From the NCBI GenBank assembly GCA_950295325.1, contig OX485803.1, forward strand, positions 49,615,554-49,679,553: a stretch of 64,000 bases of DNA, in the 5' to 3' direction. Made by a program: the position numbers and the translations under genes. Within the stretch, counting starts at the first letter, position 1, and each line of letters begins with the position of its first letter. The notes under the pieces are model-generated. The model made no database searches and was not told the DNA's origin. It saw nothing but the letters and a program-made list of their open reading frames with translations. The stretch comes from Polytrichum commune. Lineage: Eukaryota; Streptophyta; Polytrichopsida; Polytrichales; Polytrichaceae. Positions 35,401 through 46,724 of the stretch are shown one piece after another.

Positions 35401-38400
35401 GCTGATCTTAGAATGAAGACTGACAAAAATGAACCTGTTTCTAACCCACCCAGAATTCATTTGCTAGAGAACAAAAGGGAAATAAACCAAAGTGCAGCAA
35501 GGAAAGAGAGGCTGCTACAACCATTACCCCTTCTAAAACCAACACCCAAACCTTTGCACTCTAAGTACATAGTGCTGTTGAGAATGTCCACCACCGCAAC
35601 ACCAGGCTCCCGTGTTGGTTTTAGTATTTAGGTCAACTGCCAATTAAACTTTGAGCTTTTTGAATACAGAATTCAAATAAGACATGCTTTTGGTGCACTG
35701 GAAGCCCCTGTCAATTGCTAGCAAGAATCTTCTTCTTCTTTTTTAATTCCTAATAATAATATCTATACTCAGTGCTTAAGTGGACGGTTTTAGCATCATC
35801 TAAGGTTAGCAGGCCTAATTCGGTTACTTATCTTAACCAGACACCTGTATCTGATTGGCAGCTGTTTAAGTGCAGATCTAAGAACTGACACCAGAAACAC
35901 ATGTGTTTAAAAGGGATGGACTGGGTTCTTATGACTACCTGTCAGTGAAATTTGATAATTCATGACAAGTAGAGATTTGCTCCAAAACTTTCCAGGATTT
36001 CTCTGGCTTCTCCAGATATATTCGCGGACACACATAGAAATTCAACCTCGCAAATCCAAGTAGCATTGGGTGGCAACACAGCAAAAAGTATTGAAACAAG
36101 GCCCATCCACCTTAGCCTAGTATAACTCAGCATGGCGCGAAGTGAAAAATTTACCAGAAATCAATCCCAAGCAAGCTTGCCATGATTGTCGGCTCATGGG
36201 GACTGTCAATGTCAAAACTCTCCATCGTTTCCTCTTTGAATACCACAATGTCCTCATCATCACTGTCCTGTTCCGAAGAACTTTTCAAAGCTCCCTCTTC
36301 CGAGCCTTCACAAATATCCTCCAACTCAGGAAGGAATGGCTTTCTCTTGTAACGAAACCCTCGCCTTGGAAACTCTTTGAGCCTAATTCCTTCGACCACA
36401 CCATCCGTGTCATCACAGCTTATGAATGATGACAGAAGATCAACCGGTCTTCGTATAAGCTGACAAAATACAACATGTAGATAATGGATTACTGAATGAT
36501 TTACTGGTATTCCTCACATCTCTAATTACACAATATCACCTCAAATGCACCTCTAAATTACTAGGATAAGCGGGCCTAATTTGGTTACTTATCCTAATTG
36601 AACACTATATTTGAGTGATGTGTGTAATATGTGTGGATCTAAGAACAGACACTAAAAAGGCATTATGTGTTTAAAAGAGATTGGACTATATGCCCAAAAT
36701 TTGTTCATTATTCTAGGTTCAATGGTCAAAAGAGTGGGGGGGGGGTGCTACATGATGATTTAGGATTAAAGAGAATCTTCACTTTGATTGTCGTATGAGC
36801 TCCAAAACTTATAAGGAGAATGACTACTGCCTAGATTTGGATTTGCTAATCATCTCGTACTCATCGCGTGTTTAGTGTCCTAGGAGAAGTGGGTGCAGAG
36901 CTGAAAGTGTCCGTTTTAGGCCCACTTATCTTACAGTACCAAACAAATCTGAAGGTGTACTTGAAGCCAACTTGTCCATAAGGGAAGCCAATAGACTTAC
37001 ATGTGGTAGTTTTACACCTTATCATGGTTTGCAAGTGGTTGCATGTTCTTGCCACCATTTGGAGGCCGTTTCATGAACAAGATTTATTAGCACAATTTAA
37101 TTATTTGTGAGGCATAAAAAACCTTTTCCCATTACTTGGATTACCAACATATACTACAAGACTTTGTGCACATCCATTGAGATCAATGTTCTCAGATATG
37201 TGCTCAAGGATTTGATAGTCTTTTTCTACCAAAGAATCTGATCCAGCCTTTACTTACTGGAAATGTGAACATCGCTACCGCCATGATAAGCATGATTGTC
37301 AAGAAAATAGCCAACACATCTCTTGATGGATGGATGAGAGCCTGCACACAATTATTCACAATCACCAGACACTTAAATTTGGTCCATCACCACATTTTTT
37401 GTACGTATCATCAAAGTCACTAGATAAAGGAACGACATTAGATGGCTCAAAAAGAGAATTTAGAATGGATGCTCCAGCAAACAATTTGGAATTCAAAAAC
37501 CAGATTGTTTCAAAGAGGCAGGAAGATCTTACTTTACCTTAAAAAGGATAACAAACATCAGAAAAACTCCAAGACAAATAAGTGTTCCCTGCATTTGGGA
37601 AAAAGCACTATGTTATAACCTCAAAGAGGTGCATTAGTTCAAAATGAGAAAGGACTCCAGTATACTCTGACAAGAAAATTCCATCCACTTACTTTATTAA
37701 GTAATAATCTACTAAGCCAAGAACAAACAAACTCTTAAACAGTAGTGCAGCTTTTGTGCTGGTTCAAGTAACTCACATAGGTTACACGAAATCGTTGCTC
37801 AATGTCCTCAACATCATCGTCCTGGTCCTCAGGTGGGAATGGCCTAGTAAAATATGCAAGAGCAAAGCTTGCAATTGACGGCGCTAGAGCAACCAAGACA
37901 ATGTACCGATCCGCATCTGGCTCTAGAAAGACCTCATAAATCTGTTTTTGATCAAAACAGGTTAAAGTCACCTCAAAGACCTGATCATTGAAAAACTTAA
38001 TTGAGTAAATTGATGCCCCTCTTCGCAGAGTGCATAGTAGGTTTATTGACCTATTGTGGGCACTTTCCAACTCCATAGACAAATTTTGGCTGTTGGATCA
38101 TATCGAGAATTGCCTCATCCGGTTAGCGTTTGCAATGAATAACGAAAATCATCATTTCAACCTTCAGAATCAGAGTAGATATGCAAAACTTAAAAGAGGT
38201 CAAAGTGAAGATTCTCTCTTTTAAGTGATCACATAGGCCCTCCCAATGTGTTAACTATTGAACCTAGAATGGCGTCAATATTTTGAGCACATAGTCCAAT
38301 CTCATCATACCAAATTTCATTTTGGTGTCCATTCTCCAGTACAAGCTTTGATGTATACCACTCAAATATAGGTGTCCAATTAAAAAGAGTGACCACATTA

Positions 38401-40479
38401 AGGACAAACACCTTAATGAGGCTTTGCTAGTCTAGAATGAATGTCAATACTATATCTAAAGAACTTTAACTACACATACACAGAGCATCAGAAGGCAGAT
38501 TTGACATACCAAGACAAACATGGCACCGCTCAGTCCAACTTGAGCTTTTATGACACCCATTGCCGTTCCTCGATAGTCCCCAAAACTTTGCAGCCTGCAC
38601 AAAGTGATGCATCAATCTGCTAAGTTTTGATTTCAGCTAAACAAAAAATGAAGCCCTGTTTTTTGGTAAGAGGACTAATTTTGCATAGAAATCAACCGGC
38701 CGTTGCTTTTCAGTCTGTGGTTCATTAACAGTAGATTGTGAGCTTTGATAAAGTGAAAAAACTAGGGTGGGGCTATTTTTGTGCAACCAACTACTACTGC
38801 TCTGTACACAAAATACAAGACACTTACGTGGTGATAATTGTGCCCGTGTCAATGTAGCTGTCCCCGCCTACGCCAAGAGTAAAATACACACACAGCTACC
38901 TTTCCAAACCAACATACCGCAATAATTGATTAGTCTTTGGTGTCACAAAAACTCATCCGACATGCTGTTTGGGGACTGACATGCTGTTTGGCTCATAAGC
39001 TTCCTTTATCTTCTAGCATTTGAAAAGAACTTACAATCTGTGAATTGTGTGTTTGAAACCTCTGATAACCACATGGAGGCATGATTGTTCATGTGTACAG
39101 TAAAAATCCAGACAGAGAAATGGAGATATAGCAGTTTGGGAAGAAACTATAACTTACAAGCCAAAACGAGGGAGGCACAGCTCCACTGAGTGTCATCCAA
39201 ACCTGAAAGTGAAACAGCAGAAAACTAATTGACTGCTCAGAATTCCAAGTGAAAACCCAACCTTCGAAGAGATAGGACCGACAAGAATCCTCATACCATA
39301 ACTGGTGAAGACAATGAAAGCATGGGGTATACTTCAATTTGGAGAGTAATCCTTCAACGCACAAGAAATTACAGTCATCCTTTCACTCATTATGACTTTT
39401 TGTCAGGGGCTCGTGCTCTACAATTTGTCATTGGTTGTTTTGCATACAATTCCACTTGTGATGGTGCATGCTTGTCAGAGATAGTGTTTGAATTTGAGTG
39501 AAGAGCAACCTATTTCGTGAGGTTCATTGGGGTCAAACTAATTTTAGCACCTCTTGGTATGCCCAAATGAGTTTGACCCCCTTCAATGAGCTGATATAGA
39601 CTGTTTTCATCAAAAATCATCCACCCTACTTCCAAGCATCCACCAAAAACTTACTATAACTCAGAAGCTTGTCCAAATACAAGGTTGGGAATTGAGTTGT
39701 GTCGTTTTATTACCATACTGTAACCGAATAAGTGAAGGGTGGCACCGATGCAGATGGTGACCCAAGGTGGGTAGAAGTTGTAGAGAAAGCCGGAAAGAAG
39801 ACCTAAAACTGACCCAAAATCTTTAGCAGCGCCCACATCATCTGTCTGTTCTTGTGTGTAGTGAAGAACGGCCTTCAGGTGCTCACTGTACACTGCGTAT
39901 GTGTAGGTTAGGCCTCCACATGCCTGTCATCAACCGTAAAAAAATTATAAAATCTCTTGTCACACATTTGTCAGCATGTTGGTCCACAAATCAGTTTGCG
40001 GTTGGAATAATAGTGTAAATAGAAGATAAATTTGATTTACACCATAAAAATATCTGAAGCTATCTTGACACAGGGCAACAGCCACATGTATACAGTATAT
40101 CCTTGTAGTGTTACAGCTTTTGAGTTTCAGCCTTGTAGTGGTGTAACACAAGTACTTAGAGCTGTTGTTAACCAGACATCAGAAAGACAAATGTCATAAA
40201 AGTAGATACTCCGAGAAGACTCGGACAATAAACTAGAGAGGGAAGCAACAGTCACCAAGAATTCACAAGAGAACAACACCAACCATCACTGGAAACACCT
40301 AGATCTTGCTTTATGCCTAATCATAAATTCTACAGTTCAGGTTACATGATTAGCAAGGCGCAATTTGAAACTCCAGAGGATGAATTTTGAAATATCAATC
40401 TTACCAACTGGATCATGTTGGCAGAGAGGCCAAGCCAACGATCCACTTGAGGCACACATGTCCTCCTGTCGTAATCCAT
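32403..40479 (-). CDS. Nodulin-like/NFD4-type major facilitator transporter, 14 exons
   Basis: Exons, 5' to 3' on the minus strand: 40479-40405, 39923-39714, 39202-39158, 38895-38828, 38594-38510, 37941-37777, 37588-37538, 37341-37258, 36459-36155, 34803-34737, 34621-34536, 33792-33689, 33542-33413, 32673-32403. All junctions are GT-AG and keep phase, giving 581 residues, the usual size. Exons 1-6 are the nodulin-like domain (RWLGLSANMIQL, YSEHLKAVL, SVLGLLSGFLYNFYPPW, GVGGDSYIDTGTI, GDYRGTAMGVIKAQVGLSGA). Exons 7-8 complete this half. Exon 9 is an acidic cytosolic loop (DSDDED). Exons 10-14 are the second membrane half (GSGLAIINNFAQ, GLISVWSCFGRLLAG, YGSHWSLTPPILAEVFGLHHF, VVGVLYDKQA). About 12 membrane helices are expected. 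Arabidopsis NFD4 is a relative required for karyogamy. Substrate and precise orthology are unknown. Introns carry several dispersed repeats. Confidence 0.93.
32740..33050 (-). repeat. Dispersed ~340-bp repeat, copy in last intron of transporter
   Basis: Reverse orientation of the family. It contains TTGAACCTAGAAT and, further 5', ATCAGGAATTGTCTCACC, both matched in the copy at 38090-38410. It lies between exons 13 and 14. Confidence 0.6.
33890..34240 (+). repeat. Dispersed ~340-bp repeat, near full length
   Basis: It reads CGGTTACTT, then CACCTACATTTGAGTGGTAT, GGTTGGATTGTGTGCTCAAA, ACCACTCTAGGCTCAA, and ends TTCTAGGAGAAGTGGG. The same order of words is found at 36560-36900. Located in intron 11 of the transporter gene. 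Confidence 0.7.
34941..35200. repeat. Second dispersed repeat family, copy 1
   Basis: Shared with 39390-39655: both contain AGTGTTTGAAT, ATTTTAGCACCT, ACCAAAATGAGTTTGACCC (or CCCAAATGAGTTTGACCC) and GCA(T)CCACCAAAAACT. It lies in intron 9 of the transporter gene. No coding. Confidence 0.65.
35820..36020 (+). repeat. Dispersed ~340-bp repeat, partial copy
   Basis: CGGTTACTTATCTTAACCAG is followed by CACCTGTATCTGATTGGCAG and GTGTTTAAAAGGGATGGACT. It lies in intron 9 of the transporter gene. Confidence 0.6.
36560..36900 (+). repeat. Dispersed ~340-bp repeat, near full length
   Basis: TTGGTTACTTATCCTAATTG, GTGTTTAAAAGAGATTGGAC, TTATTCTAGGTTCAATGGTC, then TAGTGTCCTAGGAGAAGTGG. A G run interrupts it at about 36736-36746. 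Located in intron 8 of the transporter gene. Confidence 0.7.
38090..38410 (-). repeat. Dispersed ~340-bp repeat, reverse orientation
   Basis: TGAACCTAGAATGG, TTTTGAGCACATAGTCCAAT and CACTCAAATATAGGTGTCCA are the inverse of the plus copies. Located in intron 5 of the transporter gene. Confidence 0.7.
39390..39655. repeat. Second dispersed repeat family, copy 2
   Basis: It is colinear with 34941-35200 (GGTTTTGCAT or GTTGTTTTGCATAC, GCATGCTTG, TTTTAGCACCT, ATGAGTTTGACCC). It lies in intron 2 of the same gene, in the same orientation, so the gene has been invaded twice by one family. Confidence 0.65.
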
Positions 40480-42040
40480 TGCTAGACTGCAAAACCGCCA
40501 ATAGTTGTATCCAAGCCTCTGTAAGCCAATTTGGCAAAATCGACCACGACATCAAAATTCCAGCACATTTTCATTAGGACAAGGAATTTGTTCCCAAAAC
40601 CAACCCTAAATCCCTCCCTGTAGATTACATTTTCATCAGTGGATATTTTTTCCACGGCTTGTGACATCCGGAAGAAGCTCAGAACGCCACAGTGACCTCT
40701 CCGTTGCACCAAATTTTCCCTCAGAAATAAGCAAAGAGTCTCAAACTCTCGTCACCGAATTGTGATAGGCATTTCACTACTATTGTCCCATCCCAGGTAA
40801 TGGGTAATCCTCCCATCAGCAGATTTGTAACTATGAATTTTCTCAGCTTCTCTTTCTTATCGATTAGGGCACTTGATTACTGGTGGGCCATGGGTGCACT
40901 GGCTAGCGCAGACGGTCATTTTTAAAAAAAAAGAAAAAAAAAACACACAGCGCACTACTCACCACAATTCAAACACCCAATCTCTAGTCTGAAGGAGATT
41001 GTTATTGCAACGCCATAGCCATCTGTCCCAATCTTTCAAACTTGAGCTCTCTCTCCAATTTCCCCCGAAAATTCAAATGGCCTCCGAAACACCATCATCC
41101 CAGATGTAATCCCCCTCCTCCTCCTCATCGCCATCGCCTACATCATCTTCCCGACATCATCATCCCCTACATCGTTTCACTTATACGCAGCTGCATTAAG
41201 CTCGCTAACTTATGCCCACCGCCACACAATCCTAGTCCAATTGGAGCTAGTCGGCACCGAATCGAAACTTAGGATGAAACTGCGAAGCTCAAAACCCTCT
41301 CTCAACACATTTCTGCTGCAGGATCGCCCATTCATCGACCTGATCCTCCCTCCGGCTCTGTCGCCCTTCAATCAGCGAGATTCTGCAGCACCTTGCCAGA
41401 TTGTCCTCCCACGAACTCCAACCAAAAATCCCACGCTTAGTTCTAACTTACTCTGGTCGAAGAGTAGGAGTCCACTCTCCAGCTTGCATCTAATTTGATT
41501 CCGTGACGACAAGCTGAAGCTGAGTCAGTCACCGGAAACTTCTTAGTCCACACTAAGTAGTGAGCTCCGAATTAACACTAGAATTCTAGATCTGGAAACA
41601 CCAACTTCCGGCGGCACCAGATCTAAGTTAGACAACCTTGGCATGCGAAGATGCGCAGCGATATTTAAACTTACTCAGCCGCCCTATGGATTGATTGATG
41701 TGGGCAACTTAGCAACCCTGATCGCCGGATAAGGGGCAAACTGATCAGATGAAGATGAAGATTAGGACGCTCTCCCTGAGGTTGCAGGCTATGTTTGGGA
41801 AGCGAACTGGAAACTCTAACACTAACTTGGTCTCGTTTTGAGTCTTGAGGCAGGCTTGGTGGTCTTTGGAACTTGGGGAGACCTCATCAGTAAGTTAGCC
41901 TTTTCTTTGTTGACTTTTGCTGTGTGACTTTGTTATAAACTTAACTAACTTCTGTTACTTCTTCATTCAATCAAGCTTACTTTTTGTGGACGCGCTCGAA
42001 CTTCAACTGATGCGATGGATGGTTCCATGGCCAGGCAGGA
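40480..42040. other. 5' flank of the transporter gene
   Basis: A probable leader and promoter region with CT-rich stretches (about 40840-40860 and 41045-41160 on the plus strand). No reliable TATA box or start of transcription could be fixed. Plus-strand frames at 41042-41498 lie in this low-complexity stretch and look like chance. Confidence 0.4.
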
Positions 42041-42270
42041 AGTAAGGAATGTGGGTGTTATTTGGTTCGTTTTTCATGTTCTCCAACTTCTACCGATTAG
42101 ATTTACACCACAAATCTCGAGTGGCATTAGCAAATCTACAACCACACATCTAGCAAAATCAGATTGAGAATCGGACGTCCCTTGATTTAGTTATAGTTAT
42201 TGGAAGTGCATGTTTGTCGATTTTTTAATTGGATACATACAGTAGGTCCTCCCAGTTGCAGTCACTACAC
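42041..42270. repeat. Upstream module shared with the transaldolase gene
   Basis: It contains TGTGGGTGTTATTTGGTTCG, CCAACTTCTACC, GTGGCATTAGCAAA, ATAGTTATTGGAAGTGCATG and GGTCCTCCCAGTTG. A colinear, diverged copy lies at 51940-52115 upstream of transaldolase. Confidence 0.7.
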
Positions 42271-42639
42271 TGAATATACCAATTAGTGGGGGTGGTACTA
42301 ATTCATGTCGCATGCACAATCTAGCCAAATCACAAAGACACTGAGGGTTGAAATTGCTATTGAGTGATACTAAATTCATGACGACGGTAGATTCTATATT
42401 CATTTACCATAGATTTCAAGAAAGTTAGCGTGTGCTTGTGATTAGTGCATGCCACATGCTTGTTAGTGAATAGTTCCAAGTGCCAACACTTTTAGTGCGT
42501 AGTGCCAAGTGTTGGTACTAAAGTGAATAGTACCAAGTGCTAGTACTTTCACGCCAAGTGCCAATACTTTCATGCCAAGTGTCAAGATGAACAGCTTCCT
42601 ATATCTCTTGGTGAAACTAGTTCATAGTGTAAAGGAATT

Positions 42640-42850
42640 CAGTATCACCTTCACTAGTTTCCCATGCTCACTCATTGGTATATTTAATGTATTGAGTATA
42701 GAGTAGTTATTAACATTTGAAGACATAGTCCAATCTCTTCTAAAATTGTGTCTTGTGATGCTTGCTCTTTGATCCTCCCCAAACCACATACCAATCAAAT
42801 CTAGGGGTCTGATTAAGAAAATGAACCACTTAAGATCCATCTACCGTAGG
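42640..42850 (-). repeat. Dispersed ~340-bp repeat, partial, reverse orientation
   Basis: GACATAGTCCAATCTCTTCT, GCTTGCTCTTTGATCCTCCC and ACCAATCAAATCTAGGGGTC. The same block follows the shared upstream module at 52110-52256. Confidence 0.65.
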
Positions 42851-45800
42851 TGTAATTTAAGCCTCATAGTATCAAAGATGTGTTGTTTTTTTTTTTTTTC
42901 AAGTGGGATGTGTGAGACCATGGAGGAGAGGAGATGTGAATAGGGTTCATGTCGGTTCCTGATGAGAGTGACGTAAGCAAATACGTACATGCATTTAAGT
43001 AAGCTCTGATCGAAGTACTTAAAACTAGGCTTGTTTCTACTCTATGTATAGATTTTCTGCAGTATAAATTAAGTATGCAAAAACATAGGCCCCCAGGGTC
43101 ATGCTTATGCGAAACTAGGACGACTGTGACATGAAGGCATTTTTTCTATGCACAGTTGCTTGAGTCAAGTCAATAGGAACTTGTGCCAGTCAAATGTTGT
43201 GGGAGTGAGATTCACACTCATAATAAAATCTTTAGTGGGAAAGAATAGAAATAAAAGAAAAAATGAATGTCATTTTATGCGAGATGATTATGGGCTCATT
43301 CACATGTACCTAAGGGTCTCAAGTTCTAGGTCCCAAGTATGATATGGATGTCTACATGGCAACACTTTTTGGAGGTGAGCTTGGGACTTGGGTTGAGAGT
43401 TGGGTTGAGCAAAAACCTTGACCCAATTTTCAATACAAGTCCCATGAATATCTCTGCATAAATAATAAAGATCTAACTTTAATGATAATTAACCATTTTT
43501 TAATGGTTTCTAAAGGTTCAAAACTTGGGACTTTGCCTCCATGTTAGGCCTTGCTAACACGGGTGGGACTTGGGACCCCATGTGAACTGGCCCTAAGTTA
43601 GTCATTAATATACATTGTCGAGACATGCATAGGTTTAGTGTCTAGATTAGTAGGTGGTTCAATATTGAAGAAAAAAAGACAAATATAGATTAAGGGACAC
43701 AATAAAAAGTTTAGAGGATTTATGACAATCATTGTTCTACAATGATTTGGATTTAATGTTATAATGACCACCTATTATAACATATGTATATATAGATATG
43801 TGAAATTGTTATAAAAGGTTGGAAAATTGGTGTTAGTCCCTAGGGGGTGGACTCTTCATACCACATGCGCACTAACACAAGTGTAAGAAGGGCTATCATT
43901 TGAGGCATTAGCGTACATAGTATATATAAGGGAGAGGTGTTGTTTTTTCTAGTGTGTATATTTAAGAAGGGTACTAAGAATTTTGAAGTAAAGGTAGATG
44001 TACAAAAGGGGGGCCTAAGGTTTAGAGGAAAATTTGACAAGAGATGCATTTGCTTCATCCAATTTGCAAGATCATCCATTGTTATCGTATGATAACAGTC
44101 CTCAATGACTATCATGTTCATTTTTGATAGGATTTGTCTTTGGGTTATAGGTTTTTACAAACTGGAGGCTCTTGGACGGCATAGGTTACCCTGAGTTTCT
44201 CTCTCCGGATTGTGGCTAAGTTATTGTGCTCTAGTCTTTGTGTGTTTGGTGCAATTGTTGAATTGCATCCTATGGATGAAAATCTAATCAATGACTTTCT
44301 CATTGGAAAATGAAAGTGGATTTACATGTAATAAGGGCCTATTTAAGTCATGATTTGTGTTTTGTATATGTAGTGGAAACATTTATCACATTCACGTGAA
44401 AAACTTCGTATAAATACATGACTCTATTTTCTAACTTGCCATTAGTACGTGTACATTTGTTTTTCTCCAGAAAGTTCCCGTATATAGGGGATCACAATGA
44501 CCCATGCACGTCATTTAGGCATCCAATGAAGAGTCCGCCCCCGGGGCATTAGTCACACTATTTAGTGTGAGCCTATTTAGTGCAGTGACTTATGTTGAGA
44601 GGGAAAAAAGGGTACACGAGTCATTGTTGGTCCTTCAGTATGCTATGGCAGCTAAGTTGCTCTTATCAACTTACTAGAGCAGGCCCGGACCATCACATGG
44701 TCATGAGGGCTTCCCAGTACAAACTGTTGACCCATAGACATCGCATGTGACCGTAGCTTGAAAATGATGCAACACCCAATGAGCGAGCATGGTGCACATG
44801 GAATTTATCTGAAAAGGTGCCCAAACTCAAAGCAGCTTATAGAGGTATGAAGCTTCGGAGCCCATCTCCTTCAATCACATCCAAAGCAGACATTTCTTTG
44901 GGAATTGCCAATATCTAGTATGTGTTCCAATCAACAATGACTGATATAGACTGGATAAGCGATGGGACACAATTAGGCTATTTTTGTGGGCAGAAAATGG
45001 AAGAGATTGGAGGTCAGCACCAAATTTAGCTCTGCTAATTTTCTGGCTTAGTGAATGCTCCCAAGTGTCCCTAATTTCCAGTGAGCTTAGGGTTTCAAAG
45101 ACATTGATTACAGTAGTCACTGGTGAAAATTAGTAATTTAGGCTGAGGGAGTCAGATTCTCCTTTCCTGAATCTGCTCCAGAATTTACTCAAGCTTGTCC
45201 AGGTATTCATCCGCAAGTACAGATATGGGCATGCATCCAGTTCGGTGGACTGGGCCTACTGGAATCGGTGCATAAATTCTGAGTACTTTACTTGCTCTAC
45301 CTATTTACTGACATCCCTCACCTAGCCTGTCAGGTACTAAGAGGACATAAAGTTACATACCTACTATTTGAAAAGCAAGTTCAATAACTGCACCACAATA
45401 AGTTACAAATGGCTCACAACATGAAAAGGGACTTTGGCTCACAACATGAAAAACATGAAAAACATATCCAGCGCCTCATTCAGTATACCCAACTTACTTG
45501 AGGTTAAAAGCACTTGTCACCCACGCGTCTTGACCAAATCTACTGACATCGTTTAATATCAATTATATATTTCCGTTATACATTGAATGCGAGCCCTCTA
45601 AAAGTCTCCCAGGAACTCACATATTTGGTTTTACCATCACATTTGTAGATATAGAGCATAGGTAGTCATCAATCACTACACAATCGTAGCTGTGTCTTGA
45701 AGACAATGATCATGAGTAATAGGGGGGCCACAATTGTTTTCTCAAACACAAGGCGAAGTTGCAAAGTCATGAATTTGGCTTCTACTCCATGTAACTTAAA

Positions 45801-46220
45801 ATGTATGCCTTGCGCAAATTTGAAAGTCCCTCCCTGATTTTTCTGCATTTATAGAGATTGTTGCAGAGATAATTTCCCAATATCCAATCATTAAAAAAAT
45901 AAAAATAAAAACTAAACTGAATTGGCCAAGTCAACCATTAATGTGGTTATCAGACTGTACCACAATTGCTTCAAAAGAAATGCACCACCAGTCTAATAAT
46001 CCTATCATATGTTGATTTTATCAGATATCAAATTTGCAAATATCTGTTGGCAACCCCATGGTTAGTGCCAGAAACCTGATTTACTTCTTACACACAAACC
46101 AATACAAATGTCTCCTCAACTCGTAAATTCAAAGTGCTGGGCGTTTCCAAGAAACAAGCAAGTAATAACAGTGGCCCTACTTGATATGTGCAAATCCTAA
46201 TGTGCAAATATGACCGGCAT
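42851..46220. other. Intergenic DNA between transporter and transaldolase genes
   Basis: No gene recognised. It includes the MITE at 43292-43593 and a T run at about 42887-42899. Otherwise it is AT-rich sequence with chance frames. Confidence 0.4.
43292..43593. mobile_element. MITE related to 17960-18365, inverted copy
   Basis: The ends are GGGCTCATTCACATG and CATGTGAACTGGCCC. The interior repeats CTTGGGACTTGGGTTGAGAG and GGGACTTTGCCTCCATGTTA, the inverse of the 17960 element. The target duplication is no longer clean. Confidence 0.65.
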
Positions 46221-46724
46221 TTCAATCAAATTGATGCAGGCCAGAAAGAAAAACATCAACAACATTATCATTGAATCCTTGAATCAAGAGAGAACACTTG
46301 AGTGCAGTCATAATGCACCCAACAAGGGATGACGTGGTCACATTGAAGCTGTACAACATTTTCATCATAGTCTTTGTTAACTGGCGCCGTTTCTGATTCA
46401 AATCTTCTAAGTATGACTTTGCTCCCTTCGTTCTGCTCAAGGACTTGGAAAAGTACGAGGATAACAGAATACATGGGAATTTTGAGAAGTTTATATTTGT
46501 GTCCATCTTCCTCACCTTGACTATACTACCTTTAAGAAACCAAGAATATTTGCAGTGGCAATTTTTATTACTCAGTGTGACATACCTGCAAACATGAAAT
46601 ACACCATTCCATTAGCTAACATTCATGAAGACCTCCCAAATTATGATGGAGGAAAATTTTAACAGATTACATATTCATAATAATTGAAAGTACTCATCAT
46701 GCAAAAGTGGGATTGAGAGTGTGC
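46221..46724 (-). other. 3' flank of transaldolase, possible UTR
   Basis: A 97-codon minus-strand frame (46222-46515, starting MRKMDTNINF) has no recognisable family. It could be 3' UTR or a chance frame. Confidence 0.35.

Noticed and set aside
36142..36429. Plus-strand frame of 95 codons
   Set aside because: It is antisense to transporter exon 9, whose acidic loop and in-phase splice sites are convincing.
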